From positions 1 to 39,425 of the forward strand of contig NZ_JAUSUB010000041.1 in the NCBI RefSeq assembly GCF_030813235.1: a stretch of DNA of 39,425 bases. Direction: 5' to 3'. This document shows positions 7,386 to 15,237 of this stretch, in pieces; position 1 is the first letter of the stretch, and the number at the start of each line of letters is the position of its first letter. The notes beneath the pieces are model-generated. The model was not told where the DNA came from and did no database searches. It saw nothing but the letters and a program-made list of their open reading frames with translations. A program made the position numbers and the translations under genes. The DNA is from Cytobacillus purgationiresistens (GTDB lineage: Bacteria > Bacillota > Bacilli > Bacillales > Cytobacillaceae).

Positions 7386-7715
7386 TTAAACCTTCTTTAC
7401 ATTAGAAATATTATCAATATTAATCCGCATCTTATACTCAGTTTTGTCTATTTCAATGTATTTCGTTAAATGATCTACTTTATTAACTGTCCCAACAATT
7501 TGCTCAAAATACCCATCTACCCAAGAAGTAATTTGTATTGGCAAAGTATAATGTAATGATTCCATAATTAGAAATCCTAACTGTTCCATTTCTTGTTCAT
7601 CTAAAATAGGTTTTAATACTTTGTTGTCTTCCTCGTGAAAATTCTTTAGTAATGCCTGTTGTTCCACCATAAAAAACGCACCACTTCCATTTTTTAATAC
7701 CACGTTTAGATTCAT
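7386..7715 (-). CDS. yolD: YolD-like family protein
   Basis: A 109-residue protein with the YolD-like pattern: an N-terminal helix (HEEDNKVLKPILDEQEMEQL), then a small beta domain where SWVDGYFEQIVGTVNKVDHL and a closing EYKMRINIDNISNV strand match the YolD fold. YolD proteins are small accessory proteins commonly encoded with UvrX/Y-family polymerases in Bacillus and its mobile elements and are thought to modulate damage-tolerance polymerases. No polymerase is present here; a ligase gene takes that place. It starts after AAAGGGGTG. Confidence 0.75.
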   Translation of the reverse strand: MNLNVVLKNGSGAFFMVEQQALLKNFHEEDNKVLKPILDEQEMEQLGFLIMESLHYTLPIQITSWVDGYFEQIVGTVNKVDHLTKYIEIDKTEYKMRINIDNISNVKKV

Positions 7716-7825
7716 TTTTTATGCACCCCTTTAGAAAGATTATATTAGAACATACGTTTGTAATCAGGGTGTGAAAAAATACAAAAAAGAAAGCCCAGAC
7801 TATATTAAGTCAGGACTACTTAAAG

Positions 7826-7983
7826 TTACTTGTTTGACCACATGCCAATTTCTTTAGTAACGGCAATATCCTCTAGCTCTTTATAATGGTTTAAATACTT
7901 CTTGTTTGGCTCATAGACAATCACCTTGGCCAACCCTTCTTTAATTAGTTCTTCATTTATCATGCGTCCATCTTGTAAGATTA
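7826..7983 (-). pseudogene. C-terminal remnant of a staphylococcal-type thermonuclease
   Basis: The minus strand from about 7983 to the TAA at 7826-7828 encodes LILQDGRMINEELIKEGLAK and then VIVYEPNKKYLNHYKELE, ending EIGMWSNK. This is the conserved C-terminal third of SNase-fold nucleases (DGRxxNEELxxEGLA, then a GxWS end). A stop codon lies directly upstream in frame and the rest of the nuclease, including the catalytic Arg/Asp/Glu region, is missing. The break falls at the point where the small membrane protein gene begins on the other strand, so a recombination joined unrelated sequences here. Confidence 0.75.
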
Positions 7984-7985
7984 AT

Positions 7986-8189
7986 ATGGATCACACATCC
8001 GCAACAGACATGTTTGTTCTTTTAACTTTTTTACCTACCATTTTTTATTTAATTCTTATTGTTTTTGCTATTTATTTTGTAATTAAAGTAGTTAAGTTCA
8101 CGAAAGAAAAAACAAAATTAAACCGAGAGAGAAACGAAAAACTTACTGAAATTATTAGCATACTTAATCAAGATAAAAGCATTAAATAA
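7986..8189 (+). CDS. Small single-pass membrane protein
   Basis: From the ATG at 7986 the frame gives about 67 residues: a short polar N-terminus, one strongly hydrophobic helix (FLPTIFYLILIVFAIYFVIK), then a basic helical tail (KFTKEKTKLNRERNEKLTEI). The layout matches small Bacillus membrane proteins with a cytoplasmic coiled coil. No ribosome site is visible at this ATG, and the sequence just upstream belongs to the thermonuclease remnant, so the native 5' end may be lost. An earlier in-frame ATG at 7926 lies inside the remnant and is not credible. Confidence 0.45.
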   Translation: MDHTSATDMFVLLTFLPTIFYLILIVFAIYFVIKVVKFTKEKTKLNRERNEKLTEIISILNQDKSIK

Positions 8190-8574
8190 TATTAATTTTA
8201 TTCAACAATAGGGCGCTTTTCCGTAGTAATAAAACATACTTTGTCACATCTAAAAATCAATCAGTGATATTCCACCATAAGCAATCACTGGCTAAATGTA
8301 AGATTGAAAATACGAAAATGATGAGGGTATACCCCCATCATTATGGAACTAAATGTAAACCGATGGATTTCATAGATTTACATTATTCGAGTTGCAATTT
8401 GAAACTGTACAAGCCTTTATTGAAATTTAATATTGCACACTTCGAACAAAGTATCTACTGTAATAAAGTTAATCTTGGAATATACTATTATCACTAGGTT
8501 AACAATGTTAATCTAAGTTAAATTCCGAGAATTTTAGAATGAACAGTATGAAACTATTATAGGAGAGTCCTAAA
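8190..8574. other. Intergenic region with palindromes, no convincing gene
   Basis: A near-perfect 24-bp palindrome at 8318-8341 has GGGTATACCC at its centre, and a CAGTGAT/ATCACTG inverted repeat spans 8262-8290. A 77-codon open frame runs through both but lacks a ribosome site and has an unlikely composition. The GGGTAT/ATACCC centre resembles copper-repressor (CsoR-type) operators, though no metal gene is present, so it may be a relic. The promoter for the nuclease gene should lie in the last 100 bases but is not obvious. Confidence 0.4.
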
Positions 8575-9513
8575 ATGAAAAAGAAAATGAACTATTTAAT
8601 CTTACTTTTAACGACCATCTTTATGGTTGGCTGTACTAACGTAGAAGATGCATCCATTACAGGTGTAGAAGCAGATCCACAAGAAGTAACCACAGTTGAT
8701 ACAAATAAAAATAACGAAAAAGAAGAATCTATCACTACGGTTGTTGATGAACCAGAAGTAGAGGAAGCACCAACCCAACCAAATAATGAACTGTTCTCAG
8801 GATACAAACTTATTGAAATTGATGGTGGTGATTTGTCTGGATATCGTGAACCTAACGTCGTCGTTGACATTGGTTATGGGGACCGTGAATATTGGGCATT
8901 TACTAATGAATACGGGCAACTAGTACGTGTAATTGCTGACGAAATCATTCTACAAGATGACAGTAACGAACCTGTATTATCGTCTGGCAGATACTATCCT
9001 GATGAGGCGAAGGTTCCTGGCGTCGAAAGTGACGTTTTAGATGAAGGACATATAATTGCTGATTCTCTCGGAGGGGTATCGAATGCTTATAATATTACCC
9101 CACAAGATAGTGCGCTCAACCGACACGGTGATCAAGCTTATATGGAAGACGTGATCCGTAAGGCAGGCGGAGCTACTAATTTTGAAGCAATTATCACATA
9201 TCCAAATACGGAAACGCAGATTCCTTCAAGTTATCAGTATACCTATACTTTAATTGGTAACAAGATTGTTGATAAATTTGACAATGTGAACCCTGACGAA
9301 GTAAACTCATCACTCGGTTTAACTGGCAGTAAGCCTTCTGATTCAACTAGTTCAAACACAAACGGTGATATCTCTAGTGTTGATACAAACGGTAATGGAC
9401 AGGTGACAATTAAAGAAGCAAAAGCAGCAGGTTTTAGTATGCCAATTACGAGTGATCATTGGTTATACCCATATATGAAGGATAATGATAACGACGGTAT
9501 GGTTGGTGAGTAA
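8575..9513 (+). CDS. Lipoprotein DNA/RNA non-specific endonuclease
   Basis: A 312-residue exported nuclease. The N-terminus is a lipoprotein signal with lipobox MVGC, lipidated at Cys20, followed by an acidic Thr/Glu-rich linker (to about residue 70). The catalytic domain (about 80-235) contains DEGHIIADSLGG with the general-base His159, then YNITPQDSALNRHGDQAYME, the Asn-rich metal-binding stretch of the Endonuclease_NS_2-type domain. The C-terminus resembles an Excalibur-type calcium motif (TNGNGQVTIKEA, then DNDNDGMVGE) but lacks the usual cysteine pair. It would act at the outer membrane face, for example degrading extracellular DNA. The start follows AGGAG. The gene is alone. Confidence 0.85.
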   Translation: MKKKMNYLILLLTTIFMVGCTNVEDASITGVEADPQEVTTVDTNKNNEKEESITTVVDEPEVEEAPTQPNNELFSGYKLIEIDGGDLSGYREPNVVVDIGYGDREYWAFTNEYGQLVRVIADEIILQDDSNEPVLSSGRYYPDEAKVPGVESDVLDEGHIIADSLGGVSNAYNITPQDSALNRHGDQAYMEDVIRKAGGATNFEAIITYPNTETQIPSSYQYTYTLIGNKIVDKFDNVNPDEVNSSLGLTGSKPSDSTSSNTNGDISSVDTNGNGQVTIKEAKAAGFSMPITSDHWLYPYMKDNDNDGMVGE

Positions 9514-10031
9514 ACCCCTAGAACTTTGAGGGAAAATAAATGAACGAAAGAACAGTTTCCTCGTTGTACGATTTATAACAATTTGCGAGTGGATGTCTGT
9601 ACAGGAACAACTGATGATAATGGTCATATCATCTATAAATGTTGTACGGTGAAAATATAATTATTTTTAACTAAGGGAAGGCTATAGTTAAATAACGCTC
9701 TTCAACTATAGAGCGCTTTTCTACAATAAGATTCCTTAATTTTCACCAATACCTAAGTATTTTAAAACGTCAAAAATCCCTGCTTTTATATTAAAAGCAG
9801 GGATTTACTTTTTATTCAAGTTAAAATAAAGAACTAAACTACATTAAGTAACTCCTTGTACTTATACGGTATTTTATTGGAATATTTACTCACAATATTA
9901 GTTATCATCGTTTGACCAATAATTCTTATTAGGTAAAACGAGCGAAATTGGAGAAAATGTATAAAGTAGGAAAAGTATTATAAACAAAGAATACTTAGTT
10001 TCTCAAGTATTTTCATTTTTATCAGACTGCA
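9514..10031. other. Intergenic region with hairpins and a decayed Cys-rich frame
   Basis: After the nuclease stop, the frame 9540-9659 encodes a 38-residue Cys-rich tail (ending VDVCTGTTDDNGHIIYKCCT plus four residues) with no start codon; it looks like the 3' remnant of a lost gene. At 9682-9720, CTATAGTT can pair with AACTATAG, or the CGCTCT within it can pair with AGAGCG followed by T; the two hairpins exclude each other. A strong bidirectional terminator has arms AAATCCCTGCTTTT (9775-9788) and AAAAGCAGGGATTT (9793-9806). Nothing else was recognised. Confidence 0.5.
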
Positions 10032-10919
10032 TTAATAATCATCTTCAATTTCATACTTATCAAGATATTCTTGTTCTAACATGATTCCCATGATGTCTTT
10101 TGGCTCAATTTTTACTTTTGGATTTACATATGAAAATAGTTCATATACACCATATCTTAAAATATAGAGAGATTTTTGAATCAACCATCTTTTAACTTTT
10201 ACTTCAATTACTTCATTTGGTAAATATTCTAGGTTGTCTTTAGTAATTCCGTAATAACTATCCTCATATTCAACCAAAAATGTCCAATATCTATAATAAT
10301 TAAGGGGTTGCTTAAATTTAATAATAAAATGTTCTTTGTTCTTATGTTTAACCCAATCACTCTCAATTGTAGCATCTGTTAAAAATTGGGCTAAATCAAA
10401 GAGTATCTCAGGTCTATCTCTAGTATAGCCACCATATGAAACTATATTTGAATGGCATAGAAATCCATTGATTTGGAAATCTCCATAGAATTTATGTATT
10501 ACACGGTTTCTATGCTCTTCTGCATCGGTCAAAGAAAAACCATCAGTTTTCTCACTAATATCAAGTTTGTTACCTTTATATAAAATGTATTTCTCCTTAA
10601 TATTAATATGTATTTCTTTTTTACTTAAATAATCCTTTAATGGTGTTTCTTGTGAAACTGCATCCTGTAAATTAATAATTCCAACCTCTTTAATAGATAT
10701 ACATTTATCTATACTGGTAGTGCTATGCAGACTTACAAGTTCAACATCCTTTCCTAACAAATGATTATCTTCAATTTCGAATGATTCTAAAAAATCCTCT
10801 ACATCTGTACTCTCAAGGTAAACAAAATCTAATATATTTTCTCTATCTTCCTCACGTAAGTTTAATAACTCTAATAGTGATTTTAATGTACTATCATAAT
10901 CATTCATATCAAATATCAA
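10032..10919 (-). CDS. Hypothetical protein, 295 residues
   Basis: Starts with TTG after an ideal GGAGGTG site seven bases upstream; an in-frame ATG lies four codons later. The N-terminal 60 residues are acidic and helical. The middle contains VELVSLHSTTSIDKCISIKE, followed by a GIINLQDAV turn, a pattern faintly like the His-Thr, 'site I, gly-ile' start of ADP-ribosyltransferase-fold domains. Later come FYGDFQINGFLCHSNIVSYG and a Tyr/Trp-rich C-terminal half. I do not recognise a defined family, and the ADP-ribosyltransferase hint is weak. It has no signal peptide or membrane helix, and sits as a single gene in the cargo region. Confidence 0.6.
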   Translation of the reverse strand: MIFDMNDYDSTLKSLLELLNLREEDRENILDFVYLESTDVEDFLESFEIEDNHLLGKDVELVSLHSTTSIDKCISIKEVGIINLQDAVSQETPLKDYLSKKEIHINIKEKYILYKGNKLDISEKTDGFSLTDAEEHRNRVIHKFYGDFQINGFLCHSNIVSYGGYTRDRPEILFDLAQFLTDATIESDWVKHKNKEHFIIKFKQPLNYYRYWTFLVEYEDSYYGITKDNLEYLPNEVIEVKVKRWLIQKSLYILRYGVYELFSYVNPKVKIEPKDIMGIMLEQEYLDKYEIEDDY

Positions 10920-11096
10920 AATTAAACACCTCCGAATAAATATTTTATTAAATAAGCATAGTTCCTCATTAATGTAGTAATTTATACTGGACTAGGAAAC
11001 TGGAATCCGAGGCTTTTAAAATTAACTTATGATAGTAGATTCATAGGAATGTATGGATAAAATCTACTTAAATTTCCTTCAAGAGTACTTTAGATA

Positions 11097-11561
11097 TTAA
11101 ACATTGATAATATTATTTTCTGTATAACTATCATATAGATGATACCATTCAGTTTTGATACCTAACTTGTACTGAAACCTCTGATTATAATTAAGTGGTT
11201 TGTTTTCCATATTTTCAAGTAAATAGTTAAAAACAAAGAATTCGCTGAGATATTGAGCTAATCCAAAGTCTCCATGTGTTCTATCTTTATTTAGGGAATC
11301 AGGAATATTATGAAGCGAGTCTGATAAATGCCACATTACCGCAAAGTGGAAATTTAAAGAAGAAAGAACTCTCTGAAGCTCTTTAATTTCTGCGCTATAT
11401 CTAATAAAACAGTAACTAATCGTTAATACCTGGTTAGCCATTTCTTTTAATTCTTTTTTCGAATAATCTTCTAGCTTCATTTGAATTGATTCATGTAAAT
11501 TTGCATATTTATTAATTTCATGAAAAAAATATTGCATGTAATCATACTTGGGGCTTTCCAT
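11097..11561 (-). CDS. Hypothetical protein, about 154 residues
   Basis: The ATG at 11561 follows AAGGAGG at nine bases; a TTG one codon earlier is an alternative. The protein is all-helical, soluble, and rich in Tyr, Phe and Leu, with helices such as KYANLHESIQMKLEDYSKKE and RVLSSLNFHFAVMWHLSDSL. No motif or family was recognised. It lies between the 295-residue unknown and the hydrolase gene, on the same strand but more than 100 bases from each, so it is probably transcribed on its own. Confidence 0.6.
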   Translation of the reverse strand: MESPKYDYMQYFFHEINKYANLHESIQMKLEDYSKKELKEMANQVLTISYCFIRYSAEIKELQRVLSSLNFHFAVMWHLSDSLHNIPDSLNKDRTHGDFGLAQYLSEFFVFNYLLENMENKPLNYNQRFQYKLGIKTEWYHLYDSYTENNIINV

Positions 11562-11672
11562 CAAAATATTCCTCCTTCTAATCTTTGGATTTTTAATTTT
11601 GAATAAAATATCTGTATCCTACCCTTATCTTCATTGTTTTTTAAAAATCGTATCTTTTATTTAGTAAGTGGT

Positions 11673-13196
11673 TCAATTCTTAATACGGACAACTCGCTGA
11701 TTGAACTTTTCTTTCCAATAGCCTGAAGTCATAGTTTCAACTGCAACACCAGTTGAACTCTGGGCACCAATAAATTTATCGTTTCCAAGATAGATTCCTA
11801 CATGTCCATCTTTTTTATAAGTGTCAAAGAATACTAAATCACCGGGCATCATTTCATTTACCGATACCTGGTACCCTAAAACTTTTAGTGTGTCTGTAGT
11901 TACACTAGTAAGCTCTCCAAGTTTAATCCCTGATTGGTTGAATACCCAATGAACAAAGCTGGAACAGTCAAAGCGTCCATTTGAAATATCTGATTGGTTT
12001 CTCCCTCCACCAAATATATAAACAGTGTTACCTATCCATTGTTGACCAATAGTTGTTACATCATTTGCTCCAGAGAGATTGGATGGAGCGGCTACCAACA
12101 TTTCAGATGTTTGAATTACTTTATTGACGTACCAGTCTGCTCTGTTATAGTGCCATATGGCCTTGCTAGGGTCATTTAAGAAGTTGTGCTTATAAAGATA
12201 TCTAGCAGCTGTTTCGATTGAATCTGCCAAGCTGAAGGGGTCAGCGACACCATCATTGTCAGCATCTACTCCAAACGATTCAAATGTAGCCGGCATAAAC
12301 TGCATATGACCGAGAGCACCCATCGACGAAACCATTGATGGATGTGTTGAGAAGTTCGTTTCGATTGAATGAATAGCAGCAAGTATGTTCCAAGGAATAC
12401 CGTACTTTTTTTCAGCTGTAAGATAAAAAGACATGTATTCTTCAGGTACTTGGGAACTCATTAATGGAGATGTAAATTCTATTGCATGCCTTTCTCTCTC
12501 CTCTTGATCTTTAAGCATCGACTTTTTTTGCTCCAAATGCCTAATTTCAGTAAGGTTTTGTTCTTCTTTATATTTCAGGTATGAAATCATTTCTTTTTTT
12601 TGTTTCTTTTGATTCTCAACAATATTGGAGATTTCATTTAATTCGTCTTCAATATTCTTTAAATGAGCTAGAGTTTTATCTAGTCCCACCTTTTTTTGTT
12701 GAATTAGTTTTTTATCTTCTCCTTGTTGATCCAGTAGTCCTTTGTCAGCTTTTGAGATGGTAACCATTGCCTCAACCCTAGAGAAAAAATCACTTAGTCC
12801 TGTAGAACCAAATAAGACATCCAAGTACCAAGGTTGATCTGATAACTCTTGTAAACTTTTTGCTCGTTCTTTCAGGACTTCATAACGCAACTCCATCCCT
12901 TGTTCGATTTTTAATATTTCATCTTGTAGTTCCTTAATTTCACCTTGGATCTGACTGATTCTACTATTAGTAATTGAATACTTATCTTCATTTTCTGCAA
13001 TAGCCTCATCTAGCTTTGAAATTTGACTGTAGAGGTCGTATTGTTTATTGTTCATCTCTTCATTATCTTTTTCTAACTTACTTAAATCTTCCTGAACATT
13101 GGATATCTGATCTTGGATGCTATTAGTCTCTGCATAAACATTTGAGCACGAGATTGCAATAATAGAGCAGGTTAGTATTAAAGTCTTCTTTTTCAA
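11673..13196 (-). CDS. CwlT-like peptidoglycan hydrolase with CwlO/PcsB-type coiled coil
   Basis: Exported bifunctional wall hydrolase that would open peptidoglycan for the secretion apparatus. Order: signal peptide (1-22, cleaved near YA-ET); long coiled coil (25-240) including PWYLDVLFGSTGLSDFFSRV and the ISKADKGLLDQQ stretch, which strongly recall the N-terminal regulatory coiled coil of CwlO and PcsB; lytic transglycosylase domain (250-360) with catalytic Glu279 in AIHSIETNFS; NlpC/P60 domain (380-507) with Cys411 in RFDCSSF and His465 in GHVGIY. The transglycosylase plus NlpC/P60 pair matches CwlT of ICEBs1-type elements; the CwlO-like part does not. TTG start after GGGGGAAG. A leader terminator and its own promoter lie upstream. 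Confidence 0.88.
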   Translation of the reverse strand: MKKKTLILTCSIIAISCSNVYAETNSIQDQISNVQEDLSKLEKDNEEMNNKQYDLYSQISKLDEAIAENEDKYSITNSRISQIQGEIKELQDEILKIEQGMELRYEVLKERAKSLQELSDQPWYLDVLFGSTGLSDFFSRVEAMVTISKADKGLLDQQGEDKKLIQQKKVGLDKTLAHLKNIEDELNEISNIVENQKKQKKEMISYLKYKEEQNLTEIRHLEQKKSMLKDQEERERHAIEFTSPLMSSQVPEEYMSFYLTAEKKYGIPWNILAAIHSIETNFSTHPSMVSSMGALGHMQFMPATFESFGVDADNDGVADPFSLADSIETAARYLYKHNFLNDPSKAIWHYNRADWYVNKVIQTSEMLVAAPSNLSGANDVTTIGQQWIGNTVYIFGGGRNQSDISNGRFDCSSFVHWVFNQSGIKLGELTSVTTDTLKVLGYQVSVNEMMPGDLVFFDTYKKDGHVGIYLGNDKFIGAQSSTGVAVETMTSGYWKEKFNQRVVRIKN

Positions 13197-13221
13197 GTTT
13201 GCTCTTCCCCCTTTTAAAAAA

Positions 13222-13268
13222 AAACCCCATTAGCCGCTTAGTTAAATACTAAACAGCCAATGGGGTTT
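13222..13268 (-). terminator. Leader terminator before the CwlT-like gene
   Basis: Arms AAACCCCATT (13222-13231) and AATGGGGTTT (13259-13268) enclose a smaller TTAGT/ACTAA stem. On the minus strand the hairpin is followed by nine T and, within 20 bases, by the ribosome site. A promoter lies just upstream, so the hairpin is inside the 5' leader. Transcripts must read through it to express the hydrolase. Confidence 0.8.
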
Positions 13269-13301
13269 ACCCGTTAAATTTATGATCTTCTTTACGGTAA
13301 T

Positions 13302-13310
13302 ATTATACCA
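13302..13310 (-). promoter_or_regulatory. Extended -10 promoter of the CwlT-like gene
   Basis: On the minus strand the sequence reads TGGTATAAT, an extended -10 with a consensus hexamer at 13307-13302. The -35 region is weak, as is usual for extended -10 promoters. Transcription would start near 13295, leaving a leader of about 100 bases that contains the terminator hairpin. Confidence 0.6.
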
Positions 13311-13358
13311 TATTCATAATTCGATAATACTATATATCTATATTATGGAAGAATTTGT

Positions 13359-13387
13359 TTGACCAAATAGGACAATAGTGATAGAAT
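13359..13387 (+). promoter_or_regulatory. Promoter of the 13433-15155 gene pair
   Basis: TTGACC (13359-13364) and TAGAAT (13382-13387) are separated by 17 bases, a good vegetative promoter. The predicted start is about 40 bases before the ATG at 13433. Confidence 0.6.
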
Positions 13388-13432
13388 TTTATCATATATA
13401 ATATAACATTATTTTATAAAGGTGGTGGGAAT

Positions 13433-14605
13433 ATGTTAACTGATTTGTTATGGTTAGCTGAAGCAAAGATGCAATATCGACGACAAAAGTCATTAGGATT
13501 AGCCGGGTTTGTGGGTATCATATCTGTTATTTTCTTAGTATGGGAATGGAATGATTGGTTTTATCCGATATTTGATAAAATAGGCTTTGTTAGCTTTGCC
13601 GAACGCGTTGGTTTGGTTTCTGATTTGTCCGTTGTCACAGTACTAAATGTTGTATTAGTTATCTTTTATTTATGTTTGTTGTATGCAGCAATCTGCTTCA
13701 TTGCTGTATTAATAGGATCAATTTTATTAATATTTATCACATCTAATGCGGGCGTAAATATGATATCCACATTATTAGTTCCATTCTTATTACCCTTATA
13801 CTTTATTCAAAAGAATAAATATCATCGAAGAACTGTTGAAGGCGTATATAAAAAAGATAAAGAAAAAAGAAAGCTATTTTCGAACTATAAACACCTCGAT
13901 ACTCAAAATAGAAATTTGCACTTATACTTAGAACAAGAAAAAGAATTAGAAGGTACGGTAATAAACGAATTAACTATTACTCAAGCCGAATATAATTCCA
14001 ATAGAGTTATGTCATCTATTATGAATAGTGATAACTGGTTATTAGCTTATAATAGACGAGATAAAAAGATATATGTTTTATTACCTAATCCCTTGCCAAG
14101 TTTCGGCTCTCAGGCATGGATTAAACATCCTAATCCTAAAGGAGTTTACAATTTTGAAGAGTACTTCACCTATCACTTTCTAGAAGGTACAGCTAGTTCT
14201 GAATATTATCTACCTACTCTAGAAACAGAGGTAATAATAAATGACGGAAAATTACAGTTAAAAGCTGTTGGGGAAATAACAAGCAGAAGCTTATGGGGTT
14301 TTGATTATTTTGAAGTAAAGTCTTCTGGGACACTAGAGTATTTTGATAGGTTACTCAAGGAAAGAAAAGACTTATATGAAGTTTTACTGCAAGCACATGT
14401 AGCTTATTATTTACTTCCTATTGCTTATAGAAGAACTAATCACTATGCTGCAGCTGCTTGCGAAGAATTTATCCAAGAATGTAAGCTAGTTCCTAATGGT
14501 GATAAGTATATTGAAGTATATTCAGAGGCAGTGAGGAAGGAAATTGAAGTCTTTGCTTATAGAAATCAAGAGTGGGCAATTAATTGGTTAGAAAAGGCGG
14601 AATGA
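13433..14605 (+). CDS. Membrane protein, three N-terminal helices, unknown function
   Basis: A 390-residue protein with hydrophobic segments at about 24-38, 68-105 (two helices or one long hairpin) and 108-130, then a soluble domain of about 260 residues. The soluble part starts basic (IQKNKYHRRTVEGVYKKDKE) and has a mixed alpha/beta middle and a helical end. No catalytic motif or known domain was recognised. It starts after AAAGGTGG behind its own promoter and is followed by the next gene with one base between stop and start. It lies inside the secretion region but on the opposite strand, so it may be a regulated accessory or exclusion-type protein; that is a guess from position. Confidence 0.65.
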   Translation: MLTDLLWLAEAKMQYRRQKSLGLAGFVGIISVIFLVWEWNDWFYPIFDKIGFVSFAERVGLVSDLSVVTVLNVVLVIFYLCLLYAAICFIAVLIGSILLIFITSNAGVNMISTLLVPFLLPLYFIQKNKYHRRTVEGVYKKDKEKRKLFSNYKHLDTQNRNLHLYLEQEKELEGTVINELTITQAEYNSNRVMSSIMNSDNWLLAYNRRDKKIYVLLPNPLPSFGSQAWIKHPNPKGVYNFEEYFTYHFLEGTASSEYYLPTLETEVIINDGKLQLKAVGEITSRSLWGFDYFEVKSSGTLEYFDRLLKERKDLYEVLLQAHVAYYLLPIAYRRTNHYAAAACEEFIQECKLVPNGDKYIEVYSEAVRKEIEVFAYRNQEWAINWLEKAE

Positions 14606-14606
14606 T

Positions 14607-15155
14607 ATGAGTAGAGGTCAACAATTCTCTGATAAAGAATTATGGAAAATTGTAGAGTCTAATAAGAATGCATTGGGAAGTGTGGGAGGATGGGATGTAT
14701 ATGCTAAGGAACAGAAACTCCCTCGCGCTCAGACTATTATTAAAAGATTAGGTAAATGGAACGAAATAAAAGATAAGCTAGATATAAGAACTTACGATCA
14801 AAATAGACCATTAAAATATACTAAAGAAGAGCTAATCGAAATCCTTATACAACATAAACATTTTTTTAAAAATAGTTATCAATGGAATGTATATGCCAGT
14901 GAACATAACTTACCTACTTTCAAAGTATTTGAAACATATCTCGGTAAAGTTAAGATGGAAGAGATATTGGAGAAACCATTATCTATTGGAATGAATGAAA
15001 TCGCAGATATGATAAAAACGCATTTTCCTAGTCAACCACCTACTTATGCAGAATGGAATGAGTTAGCCAAAGTGCAACCAGTTGTGTCTACATCTACTAT
15101 TATTAGGTATTTCAATGGTTGGAATAATATGAAAGCACGTGTCTATAGGAAATAA
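14607..15155 (+). CDS. Three-repeat DNA-binding-like protein (homing-endonuclease-associated repeats)
   Basis: A 182-residue protein built of three imperfect repeats of about 55 residues. Each has a helix, then W-x-x-YA-x-E-x-x-LP or a variant, then an amphipathic helix ending in (L/F)G-x-W: GWDVYAKEQKLPRAQTIIKR with RLGKWNEI, QWNVYASEHNLPTFKVFETY, and TYAEWNELAKVQPVVSTSTI with YFNGWNNM. This pattern fits the homing-endonuclease-associated / HNH-associated repeat, a small DNA-recognition unit. No HNH or other nuclease motif is present, so it is likely a DNA-binding regulator only. It begins one base after the preceding stop and ends at a strong bidirectional terminator. Confidence 0.7.
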   Translation: MSRGQQFSDKELWKIVESNKNALGSVGGWDVYAKEQKLPRAQTIIKRLGKWNEIKDKLDIRTYDQNRPLKYTKEELIEILIQHKHFFKNSYQWNVYASEHNLPTFKVFETYLGKVKMEEILEKPLSIGMNEIADMIKTHFPSQPPTYAEWNELAKVQPVVSTSTIIRYFNGWNNMKARVYRK

Positions 15156-15187
15156 TTATCTAGGTAATAAAACCCTTGTTTTAAGAA

Positions 15188-15237
15188 GCACAACATAAAG
15201 AACAACTTCATTAAGGAAGTTGTTCTTTATGTTGTGC
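15188..15237. terminator. Bidirectional terminator, 22-bp perfect arms
   Basis: A perfect 22-bp inverted repeat (15188-15209 and 15216-15237) closes a six-base loop holding the minus-strand stop codon. It separates the convergent plus-strand gene pair from the end of the secretion operon and encodes the last codons of the latter's final gene. Confidence 0.85.

Noticed and set aside
8264..8497. 77-codon plus-strand frame
   Set aside because: No ribosome site and unlikely His/Tyr/Lys composition; it spans palindromes.
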